The notes below the pieces were generated by a model. It worked only from the letters and a program-made list of their open reading frames with translations. It made no database searches and was not told the origin of the DNA. Both the position numbers and the translations under genes were made by a program. Positions 43,533 through 52,634 of a stretch of 62,818 bases of DNA are shown here, one piece after another; the first letter of the stretch is position 1, and each line of letters begins with the position of its first letter. The stretch is from Thermus arciformis. Its GTDB lineage: Bacteria; Deinococcota; Deinococci; Deinococcales; Thermaceae. Where the stretch lies: contig NZ_FNBC01000011.1 in NCBI RefSeq assembly GCF_900102145.1, positions 1 through 62,818 on the forward strand, read 5' to 3'.

Positions 43533-44935
43533 GCGAGGCCGATCTGAGGACGCTGGGGGAGGAGTACAAATACCACTTCGTGGACGAGGTCAAGCCGGTC
43601 TTCGTGGCCGAGCGGGGCCTAAGCCGCAGGGTCATTGAGGCCATCAGCTACCACAAGGGGGAGCCCGAGTGGATGCTGAAGTTCCGCCTGCGGGCCTTTG
43701 AGATCTTCCAGAAGAAGCCCATGCCCACCTGGGGCCCCGACCTCTCGGGCCTGGACCTGGACGACCTCGTCTACTACGTGAAGCCCGCCGAGGTGCGGGA
43801 CGCCAAGAGCTGGGAGGAGGTCCCCGAGGAGATCCGCCGGACCTACGAGCGCCTGGGCATCCCCGAGGCGGAGCGCAAGGTCTTGGCCGGGGTGGGGGCC
43901 CAGTACGACTCGGAGATGGTCTACCACCGGGTCAGGGAGGAGCTTGAGCGCCAGGGGGTCATCTTCGTGGCCATTGAGGAGGGGATGAAGAAGTACGAGG
44001 ACCTCTTCAAGGAGTACTTCGCCAAGGTGGTGCCCCCTGAGGACAACAAGTTCGCCGCCCTGAACTCCGCCGCCTGGTCCGGGGGGTCCTTCGTCTACGT
44101 GCCCCCCGGGGTCAAGGTGGAGCTCCCCCTGCAGGCCTACTTCCGGGTGAACACCCCCGAGTTCGGCCAGTTTGAGCGCACCCTGATCATCGTGGACGAG
44201 GGGGCCGAGGTCCACTACATTGAGGGCTGCACCGCCCCCATGTACTCCACGGAAAGCCTCCACACGGGGGTGATTGAGATCGTGGTGAAGCGGGGGGCGC
44301 GGAGCCGCTACACCACCATCCAGAACTGGTCCACCAACATGTACAACCTGGTAACCCAGCGGGCCCTGGTCTACGGGGAGGCCTACCACGAGTGGGTGGA
44401 CGGCAACCTGGGCTCCAAGGTCACCATGAAGTACCCCTCCAGCTACCTCCTGGAGCCGGGGGCGAGGAGCGAGATCCTCTCCATCGCCTTCGCCAAGACG
44501 GGCCAGCACCAGGACACCGGCGGCAAGCTCATCCTGGCCGCCCCCCACACCTCGGGGACCATCGTCTCCAAGAGCATCTCCAAGGGGGAGGGGCGGGCGA
44601 GCTACCGCGGCCTGGTGAAGGTGACCGAAGGGGCCCGGCACGGCAAGGTCAACGTGGAGTGCGACGCCCTCCTCATTGACCCCGAAAGCCGCACCGACAC
44701 CTACCCCTACATTGAGATTGAGGAGGAAACCGCCCACGTGGGCCACGAGGCCACGGTCTCCAAGATCAACGACGAGCAGATCTTCTACCTCCAGTCCCGT
44801 GGCCTGAAGGAGGACGAGGCCGCGGCCCTCATCGTGCGCGGCTTCATTGAGCCCATCGCCAAGGAGCTCCCCCTGGAGTACGCCGTGGAGCTCAACCGGC
44901 TCATTGAGCTGGAGATGGAGGGCTCCGTAGGCTAA
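43529..44935 (+). CDS. sufB: Fe-S scaffold subunit SufB
   Basis: 468 aa, the standard length. SufB forms the scaffold on which clusters are built with SufC and SufD. Recognisable stretches are the N-terminal [20 protein letters not shown], a beta-helix core with [17 protein letters not shown] and the C-terminal [24 protein letters not shown] overlaps the sufC TGA, giving coupled translation. sufD follows after 60 bases. Confidence 0.98.
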   Translation: MSEADLRTLGEEYKYHFVDEVKPVFVAERGLSRRVIEAISYHKGEPEWMLKFRLRAFEIFQKKPMPTWGPDLSGLDLDDLVYYVKPAEVRDAKSWEEVPEEIRRTYERLGIPEAERKVLAGVGAQYDSEMVYHRVREELERQGVIFVAIEEGMKKYEDLFKEYFAKVVPPEDNKFAALNSAAWSGGSFVYVPPGVKVELPLQAYFRVNTPEFGQFERTLIIVDEGAEVHYIEGCTAPMYSTESLHTGVIEIVVKRGARSRYTTIQNWSTNMYNLVTQRALVYGEAYHEWVDGNLGSKVTMKYPSSYLLEPGARSEILSIAFAKTGQHQDTGGKLILAAPHTSGTIVSKSISKGEGRASYRGLVKVTEGARHGKVNVECDALLIDPESRTDTYPYIEIEEETAHVGHEATVSKINDEQIFYLQSRGLKEDEAAALIVRGFIEPIAKELPLEYAVELNRLIELEMEGSVG

Positions 44936-44995
44936 GGGGCCCGGTCCGGGGGGCGAGGCTTGCGGGCCTCCCCCCTTCCCGCGCAAGGAGGCAGG

Positions 44996-46288
44996 ATGCA
45001 GGTACTGGACAAAACCCAAGTGGAGGCCCTCTCCCAAGCCCTGGGCGAGCCCGCCTGGGTGCTGGAGCAAAGGCTCAAGGCCCTCGAGGCCTTCAGCCGC
45101 CTCCCCTACCCCAGCAAGAAGGACGAGAATTGGCGCTACACCGACCTCTCCGAGGCTCCCCTGGAGCAGGAGGCGGAAGCCCCTAAAGGGCTCAGGCTCT
45201 CCCGGGACGAGCTTCCCGAAAGCGTGCGGCAGCGCCTGGAGAAGACGGACGCCTCGGGGTTTCTCGTCTTCGTGGGGCCGGACCTCGTCTACGCCGAGGT
45301 GCCCGAGGAGCTTTCGCAAAGGGGCCTGGTCTTCACCTCCCTGGCCGAGGCCCTGAAGACCCACCCGGAAAAGGTGGCGGCGGCCCTCTTCCAGGCGGTC
45401 TACACCGAGGACAAGTTCGCCGCACAGAACAGCGCCTTCTTCACCCACGGGGCCTTCCTCTACGTCCCCGCGGGGCTTGAGGTGGAAAAGCCCCTGGGGG
45501 TCTTCAAGGTGCTCCCGGAAGGGAAGGCCTCCTTCGGCCGCACCCTCCTCTTCCTGGAGGACAACGCCAAGGCCGCCTACATTGAGGAGTACCTCTCCTC
45601 CGACCTCCCTCCCACCCTCCACCTCTCCGCCACGGAGATGGTCCTGAGGCCCGGGGCCCGCCTGCGCCACGCCCACGTCCAGACCTTCGGCAAGGGGGTG
45701 TGGCACTTCCACCGGCAAAGGGCCCTCTTGGAGCGGGACGCGGGCCTCAACGACCTCGTGGTGAACCTCGGGGGCGCCTACGCCCGGAGCGAGGTGGCCT
45801 CGGAGCTCCTGGGCCCGGGGGCGGAAAGCGAGATGCTCGGCCTCTACTTCGGCCACGGGAAGCAGCAGTTTGACCACTACACCCTGCAGCACCACGTGGC
45901 CCACCACACCCGAAGCGACCTCCTCTACAAGGGGGCGGTGAAGGACGAGGCCCGGGCGGTCTTCTCCGGCCTCATCCGGCTGGAAAAGGGCGCCCAGAAG
46001 ACGGACGCCTACCAGGCGAACCGCAACCTCCTCCTCTCCCCCACGGCCCGGGTGGACTCCATCCCCCAGCTGGAGATCGGGGCCAACGACGTGCGCTGCA
46101 CCCACGGGAGCACCACCGCCCCCGTGGACGAGATGCAGCTCTTCTACCTCCAGTCCCGGGGGCTTCCTCGAGGCCTCGCCCAGGAGCTCCTGGTCAAGGC
46201 CCACCTGGCGGACGTCCTCACCCGCATCCCCTTGAAGGCGCTTCGGGCCCACATTGAGGCGGTCATTGAGGAGAAGGTGCGGATCTAG
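44996..46288 (+). CDS. sufD: Fe-S scaffold subunit SufD
   Basis: 430 aa from ATG 44996, which has a strong AAGGAGG ribosome-binding site; an upstream in-frame start at 44960 lacks one. Paralogue of SufB: KDENWRYTDLSEA near 38-50, beta-helix core, and the C-terminal CTHGSTTAPVDEMQLFYLQ with the conserved His. It completes the SufBCD complex. Two bases separate its stop from the Rieske protein gene. Confidence 0.97.
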   Translation: MQVLDKTQVEALSQALGEPAWVLEQRLKALEAFSRLPYPSKKDENWRYTDLSEAPLEQEAEAPKGLRLSRDELPESVRQRLEKTDASGFLVFVGPDLVYAEVPEELSQRGLVFTSLAEALKTHPEKVAAALFQAVYTEDKFAAQNSAFFTHGAFLYVPAGLEVEKPLGVFKVLPEGKASFGRTLLFLEDNAKAAYIEEYLSSDLPPTLHLSATEMVLRPGARLRHAHVQTFGKGVWHFHRQRALLERDAGLNDLVVNLGGAYARSEVASELLGPGAESEMLGLYFGHGKQQFDHYTLQHHVAHHTRSDLLYKGAVKDEARAVFSGLIRLEKGAQKTDAYQANRNLLLSPTARVDSIPQLEIGANDVRCTHGSTTAPVDEMQLFYLQSRGLPRGLAQELLVKAHLADVLTRIPLKALRAHIEAVIEEKVRI

Positions 46289-46290
46289 CC

Positions 46291-46593
46291 ATGTGGACCC
46301 CCGTGGCCAAGCTCGGCGAGTTCCGAAACGGCCGCCTCGTGGTGAAGCGGCCCGAGCACAAAAAGCCCATTCTCCTCCTCTACACGGGGGAGGAGGTCTT
46401 CGCCCTGGAAGACGTCTGCACCCACGACGACGGCCCCCTCCACGAGGGGGAGGTGGAGGACGGGGCCATCGTCTGCCCCCGGCACGGGGCCCGGTTTGAC
46501 CTGAGGACGGGGCGGCAGACCCTCCCCGCCCCGAGGCCCGTGAAGGTCTTCCCGGCCAAGGTGGAGGGGGACACCGTCTTGCTGGACCTTTAG
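46291..46593 (+). CDS. Rieske-type [2Fe-2S] ferredoxin
   Basis: 100 aa with the Rieske motifs C-T-H (Cys43, His45) and C-P-R-H (Cys62, His65), the spacing of ferredoxins of the NirD/BphF group. No membrane anchor. Directly downstream of sufD, so it likely donates electrons during cluster assembly or is a client of it. Followed by a terminator that ends the suf transcript. Confidence 0.92.
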   Translation: MWTPVAKLGEFRNGRLVVKRPEHKKPILLLYTGEEVFALEDVCTHDDGPLHEGEVEDGAIVCPRHGARFDLRTGRQTLPAPRPVKVFPAKVEGDTVLLDL

Positions 46594-46611
46594 CCCAAGG
46601 GCGGTGGCGAA

Positions 46612-46638
46612 GGCCCAAGGGTTTCCCTTGGGCCTTTT
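46612..46638 (+). terminator. Terminator of the suf operon
   Basis: A 10-bp perfect stem GGCCCAAGGG/CCCTTGGGCC with a 3-base loop, followed by TTTT. Confidence 0.92.
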
Positions 46639-46642
46639 GTCC

Positions 46643-46672
46643 TTGACCTTTCCGGGCAAGAGGGGGTAGGGT
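46643..46672 (+). promoter_or_regulatory. copZ promoter
   Basis: TTGACC (46643-46648), 18-base spacer, TAGGGT (46667-46672), lying immediately after the suf terminator. Confidence 0.65.
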
Positions 46673-46679
46673 GGAGATA

Positions 46680-46699
46680 CCCACCCCACCAGGGGTGGG
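46680..46699. promoter_or_regulatory. Candidate CsoR operator
   Basis: CCCACCCC-ACCA-GGGGTGGG, an 8-bp perfect inverted repeat covering the start of transcription of copZ. CsoR repressors bind G/C-rich palindromes of this kind, and the csoR gene is in the same operon. Confidence 0.65.
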
Positions 46700-46711
46700 G
46701 GGAGGTGAAGG

Positions 46712-46912
46712 ATGCTCAGGCTCAAGGTGGAAGGCATGACCTGCAACCACTGCGTCATGGCGGTGGCGAAGGCCCTCAAGAAGGTGCCCGGCGTGGAGAA
46801 GGTGGAGGTCTCCCTGGAAAAGGGGGAGGCCCTGGTGGAGGGGGCGGCCGACCCCAAGGCCCTCGTCCAGGCGGTGGAGGAGGAGGGGTACAAGGCCGAG
46901 GTCCTGGCCTAG
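46712..46912 (+). CDS. copZ: Copper chaperone CopZ
   Basis: 66 aa heavy-metal-associated domain with the M-T-C-N-H-C metal site at residues 9-14 and the ferredoxin-like beta-alpha-beta pattern. It carries Cu+ in the cytosol to CopA and CsoR. Strong GGAGGTG ribosome-binding site. First gene of copZ-csoR-DUF305-copA and under the candidate CsoR operator. Confidence 0.95.
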   Translation: MLRLKVEGMTCNHCVMAVAKALKKVPGVEKVEVSLEKGEALVEGAADPKALVQAVEEEGYKAEVLA

Positions 46913-46914
46913 CC

Positions 46915-47199
46915 ATGCCCCATGCCCATCTGCACCTGGACCCCAAGGTGAGGGAGGAGGCGAGAAGGCGCCTCCTCTCCGCCAAGGGGCACCTGGAGGG
47001 GGTCTTGCGCATGCTGGAGGACGAGGGGGTCTACTGCGTGGACGTCCTCAAGCAGCTCAAGGCCGTCCAGGGGGCTCTGGACCGCGTGGGGGAGATGGTC
47101 TTAAGGGCCCACCTCAGGGACCACGTGGCCACCGCCCACGAGCGGGGGGACGTGGAGGAGATCGTAGAGGAGCTCATGGAAGCCCTCAAGTACCGCTAG
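46915..47199 (+). CDS. csoR: Copper-sensing repressor CsoR
   Basis: 94 aa all-helical repressor. Ligands of the Cu+ site are Cys41 (VYCVD), His66 and His70 (LRAHLRDH), the C-H-H set I recall for T. thermophilus CsoR and unlike the C-H-C set of other bacteria. Copper binding releases it from DNA and so derepresses the operon. The ATG follows the copZ stop by two bases. Confidence 0.95.
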   Translation: MPHAHLHLDPKVREEARRRLLSAKGHLEGVLRMLEDEGVYCVDVLKQLKAVQGALDRVGEMVLRAHLRDHVATAHERGDVEEIVEELMEALKYR

Positions 47200-47209
47200 G
47201 AGGTCAAGC

Positions 47210-47710
47210 GTGCGCCACCTGACCCTGGTTCTCCTTTGGCTCGTGCCCGTTTTCGCCCAACACGCCCACCACGCCCCTGCCGATTCCGGGGAGAGGGCCT
47301 TTCTCTCCGCCATGATCGCCCACCACGAGGGGGCTTTGGCCATGGCCCGCTTCATTCTGGAGAAGGGCAAGGACCGGGAAGTCCGGGCCTGGGCCGAGGC
47401 CATCCTCAAGGACCAAGGACGGGAGATCGCCCTCATGCGAAGCTGGCTGGGGAGCCTGGGCGGACTGGACCAGGCGGCCTACGCCGCCATGGAAAAGGAG
47501 ATGGCGGCCATGCTCCAGGAGCTTAAGGCCGCCCAAGACCCTGACCGGACCTTCGTGGCCCTCATGCTCCTGCACCACAAAGGAGCGGTGGAGATGGCCC
47601 TGGAAGCCCTTTCCACCGCCAAGGACCGCCGCGTCTTGGACTTGGCCCGGGACATCGTCCTGGCCCAGGCGAAGGAGATGCACACCTTCAGGCTATGGCT
47701 CTTGAAGTGA
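47210..47710 (+). CDS. DUF305 secreted protein, probable copper-related
   Basis: 166 aa with a short signal peptide ([17 protein letters not shown]) and a His-rich mature start (QHAHHAP), followed by two helical repeats each with a DUF305 motif: [12 protein letters not shown] (about 35-46) and [12 protein letters not shown] (about 122-133). DUF305 proteins have been linked to copper tolerance through His and Met clusters. GTG start at 47210. It sits between csoR and copA and overlaps copA by 16 bases, so it belongs to the CsoR-controlled operon. Confidence 0.85.
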   Translation: MRHLTLVLLWLVPVFAQHAHHAPADSGERAFLSAMIAHHEGALAMARFILEKGKDREVRAWAEAILKDQGREIALMRSWLGSLGGLDQAAYAAMEKEMAAMLQELKAAQDPDRTFVALMLLHHKGAVEMALEALSTAKDRRVLDLARDIVLAQAKEMHTFRLWLLK

Positions 47711-50073
47711 AGGTGGGGGTCCGCGGGATGACCTGCGCCGCCTGCGTGGCCCGGGTGGAAAGGGCCTTGAAGCGGGCGGAAGGGGTGGAGGAGGCCCGGG
47801 TCAACCTCACCACCGAGGAGGCCTTCTTGCGCCTGCAGGAGGGCGTGGACCTCCGGAAAATCCTAAAGCGGGTGGAGGAGGCCGGGTACGAGCCCGTGGT
47901 GGCCCGGGCCGAGATCCCCGTGAAGGGCATGACCTGCGCCGCCTGCGTGGCCCGGGTGGAAAGGGCCCTGGCCAAGCTTCCCGGGGTACTCGCGGCGAGC
48001 GTGAACCTGGCCACGGAAAAGGCCTTCGTGGAGTACCTGCCGGACACGGTGAGCCTTGCCCGGATCCGGCAGGCCATCCGGGAGGCGGGCTACGAGCCCC
48101 TGGAGGGCGCGGAGGAGGCGCAGGAAAAGGCGCCCACCTACCGCAAGGACCTCCTCCTGGCCCTCCCCTTCGCCCTCCTCACCCTCCTCCTCGCCATGGG
48201 GCCCATGCTCCTCCCCCTGCCCCGCTTCCCCGGCTTCCTCCAGGCCCTCGCCGCCCTCCCCGTCCTCTACGCGGGAAGGCGGTTTTTCCGGCAGGCCCTG
48301 GCCGAGGCCCGCCACCTCGCCTTCGGCATGAGCACCCTGGTGGCCCTGGGGGCGGGAAGCGCCTACCTCTACTCTTTCCTGGTCCTCTTTTTGCCTGGCC
48401 TCTTCCCCGAGGAGGCCCGCCACCTCTACCTCGAGGCGGGGGCGGTGATCCTGGCCCTGATCCTTTTGGGCAAGCACCTGGAGGAAAAGGCCAAGGGGAA
48501 GGCCTCGGAGGCCATCCGCAAGCTCCTGGCCTTGAGGCCCAAGACCGCCCGGGTGGTGCAGGAAGGGGAGGAAAAGGAGATCCCCGCCGAAGCCCTCATC
48601 CCTGGCGACCTGGTGCGGGTCCTTCCCGGCGAGCGCATCCCCGCCGACGGGGTGGTGGTGGAGGGCTTTAGCCACGTGGACGAGGCCATGCTCACCGGGG
48701 AGCCCATCCCCAAGGCCAAAAAGCCCGGGGATGAGGTGGTGGGGGGAACGGTGAACGGGGAAGGTCCCCTCCTCATCCGGGTAAGCCGGGTGGGGGAGGC
48801 CACGGTCCTGGCCCAGATGGCCCGCCTGGTGGAGGAAGCCCAGGCCTACAAGCCCCGGGTGCAGGAGGTGGCGGACCGCATCGCCAGCGTCTTCGTGCCC
48901 ATCGTGCTCATCATCGCCCTTATCACCTTTACCCTTTGGATTCTCTATGGCCCCGGCCTCTCCTACGCCTTCGTGGCCCTCCTTTCCGTTCTCCTCATCG
49001 CCTGCCCTTGCGCCATGGGCCTCGCCACCCCAGCGGCCATCGCTGTGGCCACGGGGCGGGCGGCCCAGCTCGGCCTCCTCTTCCGCAAGGGGACGGCCCT
49101 CGAGGCCCTGGCCCGGGCGGATACCGTGGTCCTGGACAAGACCGGGACCCTGACCCAAGGGAAGCCCACCCTCACGGAACGTTTAGGGTTTGCCCTGGAC
49201 CCCCTCGAGGCCCTGCGGCTGGCCGCGGCTCTGGAGCGAGGGAGCGAACACCCCATCGCCAAGGCGGTTTTGGATGCCGCCAAGGACCTTTCCATACCCG
49301 AGGCCCAGGCGGTGCGGGCTCTTCCCGGGGAGGGGATCGAGGGAGTCGTGGAGGGGAAGAAGCTTTACCTGGGGGGCCCAGCCCTGATGGAGAGGCTTGG
49401 GGTGGCGCTTCCCAAGGAGGCCTGGGAGCTATCCGAAAAGGGCTACACTCCCCTTTACCTGGCGGATGGGGAGAGGCTTTTGGCCGCCTTCGGGGTCTTT
49501 GACCCCCCCAAGCCCGAGGCGCGAAGGGTGGTGGCCGCTTTAAAGGCCCTGGGCCTCAAACCCGTCCTCCTCACCGGGGACCACCCCATCCCGGCCAGGC
49601 GGGTGGCCGAGGCCTTGGGCATAGAGGAGGTGCTGGCCGGGGTGCGCCCTGAGGGTAAGGTGGAGGCCATACGGCACCTCCAGGCCCAGGGGCGGAAGGT
49701 GATCTTTGTGGGGGACGGCATCAACGACGCCGCCGCCTTGGCCCAGGCCGATGCGGGCATCGCCCTGGCCACGGGCACGGACATCGCCGTGGAGGCAGGG
49801 GATGTCATCCTGCTTTCTCCGAGCCTGGAAAGCTTGGTGGACGCCATCCTTCTGGCACGGCGTACCCTTCGGACCATCTACCTCAACTTCTTCTGGGCCT
49901 ACGCCTACAACATCCTCCTCATCCCCGTGGCGGCCGGCATCCTCTACCCCTTCACCGGGCTACTGCTAAACCCCATGCTGGCGGCCGGTGCCATGACCCT
50001 CTCCAGCCTCTTCGTGCTCAGCAACTCCTTGAGGCTAAAAGGGTTCCAGCCAAGGAGCTTTACCGTAGCTTAA
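47695..50073 (+). CDS. copA: Cu+-exporting P-type ATPase CopA
   Basis: 792 aa P1B-type ATPase. Two N-terminal metal-binding domains with G-M-T-C-A-A-C (Cys14/17 and Cys81/84), membrane CPC motif ([14 protein letters not shown], about 436), phosphorylation site DKTGTLTQG (about 481), HP motif SEHPIAKA and hinge [10 protein letters not shown]. It pumps Cu+ out of the cytosol. The two metal-binding domains share an identical 39-base stretch. The stop codon lies inside one of the TTTAC/TTAA sites that precede the next operon. Confidence 0.97.
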   Translation: MALEVKVGVRGMTCAACVARVERALKRAEGVEEARVNLTTEEAFLRLQEGVDLRKILKRVEEAGYEPVVARAEIPVKGMTCAACVARVERALAKLPGVLAASVNLATEKAFVEYLPDTVSLARIRQAIREAGYEPLEGAEEAQEKAPTYRKDLLLALPFALLTLLLAMGPMLLPLPRFPGFLQALAALPVLYAGRRFFRQALAEARHLAFGMSTLVALGAGSAYLYSFLVLFLPGLFPEEARHLYLEAGAVILALILLGKHLEEKAKGKASEAIRKLLALRPKTARVVQEGEEKEIPAEALIPGDLVRVLPGERIPADGVVVEGFSHVDEAMLTGEPIPKAKKPGDEVVGGTVNGEGPLLIRVSRVGEATVLAQMARLVEEAQAYKPRVQEVADRIASVFVPIVLIIALITFTLWILYGPGLSYAFVALLSVLLIACPCAMGLATPAAIAVATGRAAQLGLLFRKGTALEALARADTVVLDKTGTLTQGKPTLTERLGFALDPLEALRLAAALERGSEHPIAKAVLDAAKDLSIPEAQAVRALPGEGIEGVVEGKKLYLGGPALMERLGVALPKEAWELSEKGYTPLYLADGERLLAAFGVFDPPKPEARRVVAALKALGLKPVLLTGDHPIPARRVAEALGIEEVLAGVRPEGKVEAIRHLQAQGRKVIFVGDGINDAAALAQADAGIALATGTDIAVEAGDVILLSPSLESLVDAILLARRTLRTIYLNFFWAYAYNILLIPVAAGILYPFTGLLLNPMLAAGAMTLSSLFVLSNSLRLKGFQPRSFTVA
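47728..47967. repeat. Identical 39-bp direct repeats in copA
   Basis: 47728-47766 and 47929-47967 are identical and 201 bases (67 codons) apart. They encode the copper-binding helix of the two metal-binding domains. Confidence 0.9.
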
Positions 50074-50090
50074 TCCGCCGAGGCTAAGCT
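50059..50090 (+). promoter_or_regulatory. Copper-island tandem site 1 with -10 (regulator operon)
   Basis: TTTAC (50059-50063) and TTAAT (50070-50074) are 11 bases apart, and a -10-like TAAGCT starts at 50085, 26 bases after the first half-site. It overlaps the copA stop. See the three matching sites at 52074, 54649 and 55968. Confidence 0.65.
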
Positions 50091-50110
50091 GGAACTAGGA
50101 GGTGAAAGGT

Positions 50111-50323
50111 ATGTGGTGGTGCGACCACGGTGGGTACCTGGGCTGGTGGGGGCCCCTCTTAAGCCTCCTTTGGTTCGCCCTCCTAGGCCTCTTGGTCTAC
50201 TGGATCGTCAGGACCTTAGCCCCTGAGCGGCGGGACCGGGCCTTAGAGGTGCTAAGGGAGCGCTACGCCAGGGGGGAGATCGACAAGGAAACCTTTGAGC
50301 GGATGAAGCGGGACCTCGCATGA
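50111..50323 (+). CDS. SHOCT-domain miniprotein, membrane-anchored
   Basis: 70 aa: an N-terminal metal-ligand-rich start (MWWCDHGGYLGWWG), one membrane helix (about 15-34) and a C-terminal SHOCT domain (LEVLRERYARGEIDKETFERMKRDL). A GGAGGTG ribosome-binding site supports ATG 50111 over the GTG at 50102. SHOCT domains are short helical modules of unknown general role. Its stop overlaps the response regulator ATG, so it is part of that operon. Confidence 0.8.
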   Translation: MWWCDHGGYLGWWGPLLSLLWFALLGLLVYWIVRTLAPERRDRALEVLRERYARGEIDKETFERMKRDLA

Positions 50324-50997
50324 AGGTCCTTTTGGTGGACGACGACCCGGCCATCCTCGAGGTCCTCGGGGCCTTTCTGAGGGGGGCCGGGTTTGAAGTC
50401 TTGGAGGCGGAGGACGGGGAAAAGGCCTTGGAACTCTTTCCCCAGGCCGATCTGGTCATCCTGGACCTGATGCTCCCCAAGGTGGGAGGCCTCGAGGTGG
50501 CCCGCCTCATCCGCCAGGAGCGCCCCGAGCTTCCCCTCCTCATCCTCACCGCCAAGGGGGAGGAGGAGGACCGGGTCCTGGGCCTGGAGCTTGGGGCGGA
50601 CGATTACGTGGTCAAGCCCTTCAGCCCCAGGGAGGTGGTGGCCCGGGTCAAGGCCCTGTTGCGCCGGGCCGGGCTTAAGGAAGAGCTCGTTTACGGCCCC
50701 TTACGCATCCTCCCCAAGGCCCGCCAGGCCTACCTGGAGGGCAGACCCCTCTCCCTTTCCCGGCTGGAGTTTGACCTCCTTTTGACCCTCGCCCAGCACC
50801 CGGGGATGGTCTTCAGCCGGGAAAGGCTTTTGGAGAAGGTCTGGGGACCGGACTTTCCGGGCGTGGACCGGGTGGTGGACGTGCACATTGCCTCTCTCCG
50901 AAAAAAGCTCGGGGACGATCCGGAAAACCCCCGCTTCATTGAAACGGTGCGGGGCGTGGGTTACCGCTTCAAGGACCCGGATGCGCCTCTTCCTTAA
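50320..50997 (+). CDS. OmpR-family response regulator, CopR-like
   Basis: 225 aa: receiver domain with acidic pair DDD (7-9), phospho-acceptor Asp49 in VILDLMLP, Thr in ILTAKGEEED and Lys in DDYVVKPFSP, then a C-terminal winged helix (FSRERLLEKVWG, VVDVHIASLRKKLGDDP). Such regulators bind direct half-sites one helical turn apart. Encoded with a histidine kinase and inside a copper island, so copper is the likely signal. Its ATG overlaps the SHOCT stop; its end overlaps the kinase start by 17 bases. Confidence 0.9.
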   Translation: MKVLLVDDDPAILEVLGAFLRGAGFEVLEAEDGEKALELFPQADLVILDLMLPKVGGLEVARLIRQERPELPLLILTAKGEEEDRVLGLELGADDYVVKPFSPREVVARVKALLRRAGLKEELVYGPLRILPKARQAYLEGRPLSLSRLEFDLLLTLAQHPGMVFSRERLLEKVWGPDFPGVDRVVDVHIASLRKKLGDDPENPRFIETVRGVGYRFKDPDAPLP

Positions 50998-52102
50998 GCT
51001 CTTCCTAAGCCACCTTCTGGTGGCCCTCCTTGCCCTTGTGCTCCTCCTGCTGCTGGCGGAGGCCTTCGCCCCCGCCTTCTACCGGGGGCACGTGGAGCGC
51101 ATGCTCCACGCCCTCTCCATGATGGGGGGCGGCATGATGGGCGAGGCCCTGAGGCGGGACCTGGAGGAGGGGCTTCGCTCCACCCTCACCGCCGCCCTTC
51201 TCGCCGCTTTACCCCTCGCCGCCCTGGGCGCCCTCCTCACCGCCTCCTTCGCCAGCCTGCGCCTCGCCAGGACCGCAAGGCTCCTCGCCGAGGGGAGCCG
51301 CCGGATGGCCGAGGGGGAGTACGGGGTCCGCCTTCCCCTTTTGGAGCGGGACGAGCTCGGGGAGCTCGCCCTCCACTTCAACCGCCTGGCCGAGGCCCTG
51401 GAGAAGGTGGAGAAGACCCGGGCCGAACTGATCGGCACCGTGGCCCACGAGCTCAGAACCCCCCTGGCCGCCCTCCAGGGGTACGCGGAGGGGCTTATGG
51501 ACGGGGTCCTTTCCAAGGAGAAGGCCGCGGAGGGGATTCTGCGGGAGGTGAAGGCCATGCGCCGCCTGGTGGAGGACCTTTCCTTGGTCTCCCGGGTGGA
51601 GGCGAAGGCGGTGGAGATCCGTCCCAGGCCCCTGGACCCCAAGGGCCTCCTCGAGGAGGCCCTGGCCCGCTTCCAAAGCGCCTTCCAGGCCAAGGGGGTG
51701 GCGCTTTCCCTGGAGGCCCAAGACCCCCTTCCCCAGGTGTGGGCCGACGAGGAAAGGGTCCTCCAGGTGCTGGCCAACCTCCTCACCAACGCCCTCCGCC
51801 ACACCCCGCAAGGCGGCGAGGTGCGCCTCAGGGCCTTCCGCCAGGGAGAGGCCGTGGCCTTTGAGGTGGCGGACACCGGCCCCGGCATTCCCGAGGAGCA
51901 CCTGCCCCACATCTTTGAGCGCTTCTACCGGGTGGACAAGGCGCGTAGCCGCAAGGAAGGGGGAAGCGGGGTGGGGCTCACCGTCGCCAAGGGCCTGGTG
52001 GAGGCCATGGGGGGGAGGATCTTTGTGGAAAGCCGTGTGGGCGAGGGAACAACCTTCACCTTCACCCTCCCCCTTTACACGGGCTTAACGCTCAAGGGTT
52101 AG
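50981..52102 (+). CDS. Sensor histidine kinase, CopS-like
   Basis: 373 aa: helix 1 (about 5-30), a very short periplasmic loop, helix 2 (about 68-88), HAMP, DHp domain with phosphorylated His near 156 (VAHELRTPLAAL) and an ATPase domain with N box (NLLTNALRH), DTGPGIP and GSGVGLT. The loop holds H37, M41, H43, M47, M48, M52 and M53, a cluster suited to bind copper or silver. Start ATG 50981 overlaps the regulator gene. The stop TAG starts the -10 hexamer of the next promoter. Confidence 0.9.
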   Translation: MRLFLKLFLSHLLVALLALVLLLLLAEAFAPAFYRGHVERMLHALSMMGGGMMGEALRRDLEEGLRSTLTAALLAALPLAALGALLTASFASLRLARTARLLAEGSRRMAEGEYGVRLPLLERDELGELALHFNRLAEALEKVEKTRAELIGTVAHELRTPLAALQGYAEGLMDGVLSKEKAAEGILREVKAMRRLVEDLSLVSRVEAKAVEIRPRPLDPKGLLEEALARFQSAFQAKGVALSLEAQDPLPQVWADEERVLQVLANLLTNALRHTPQGGEVRLRAFRQGEAVAFEVADTGPGIPEEHLPHIFERFYRVDKARSRKEGGSGVGLTVAKGLVEAMGGRIFVESRVGEGTTFTFTLPLYTGLTLKG

Positions 52103-52105
52103 GGT
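52074..52105 (+). promoter_or_regulatory. Copper-island tandem site 2 with -10 (CueP-like gene)
   Basis: TTTAC (52074-52078), TTAAC (52085-52089), -10 TAGGGT (52100-52105). The ATG follows 13 bases after the first base of the -10, so the transcript is probably leaderless. Confidence 0.7.
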
Positions 52106-52112
52106 TTGGGGC

Positions 52113-52631
52113 ATGAGAAGGATCCTGGCGTTCCTAGGCGTGGCGTTGGCCCTGGGGCTGGCCCAAACCCTCTCTCCAGAGGCCCTAAGGGGCGCCTCTC
52201 CCGAGGAAGCCCTGCTCCTTGCCAAGCGTTTCCGGGAAGCGGGCGCCCAGGTGATAAGCTACGTGACCCCTGAAGCCTTCTTCTTTGAGTTCCCCGACGG
52301 CCGCAAAGCCCAGGTGGCCTTGGGGGACCGGTTCTTGGTGGCCGTGGCCCCCTACCGCCAAAGGACCCACCCCTGCCAGGTCCACTACTTCTCCAGCTGC
52401 ACGGCGGAGCTTCGGGAGGAAACCTTTGCGGTGCGGGTTCTGGAGGAAGGTAAGGAGGTGCTAAAAGCCCAGGTGCGCACCGGCAAGGACGGCTTCTTTG
52501 AGCTTTGGCTTCCCCGGAACCGCCGCTATACCCTCGAGGTCCGCCAGGGGGACTGGGTGGCCCAAGGTGCCCTCACCACCTTCGCCCAAAGCCCCACCTG
52601 CCTCACGGAGCTAAGGCTTTCCCGGAGGTGA
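52113..52631 (+). CDS. CueP-like periplasmic copper-binding protein
   Basis: 172 aa with a signal peptide (MRRILAFLGVALALGLAQ). The CueP pattern T-H-x-C-x2-H-x4-C is present as THPCQVHYFSSC with Cys88 and Cys96, and a third cysteine, Cys163, lies in SPTCLTE. In Salmonella CueP the equivalent cysteines bind Cu+ in the periplasm and help supply superoxide dismutase. Family assignment is from the motif and spacing. Its promoter matches the four-site architecture, and it is followed by a beta-propeller protein gene. Confidence 0.8.
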   Translation: MRRILAFLGVALALGLAQTLSPEALRGASPEEALLLAKRFREAGAQVISYVTPEAFFFEFPDGRKAQVALGDRFLVAVAPYRQRTHPCQVHYFSSCTAELREETFAVRVLEEGKEVLKAQVRTGKDGFFELWLPRNRRYTLEVRQGDWVAQGALTTFAQSPTCLTELRLSRR

Positions 52632-52634
52632 GGG

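Noticed and set aside
46679-46701. CRISPR-like repetition of CCACCCC/GGGGTGG before copZ
   Set aside because: It is a single inverted repeat; no spacers or further repeats exist.
43619-46750. Open frame of 1043 aa on the minus strand opposite sufB-sufD
   Set aside because: Antisense shadow of the suf genes, which carry clear motifs and ribosome-binding sites.
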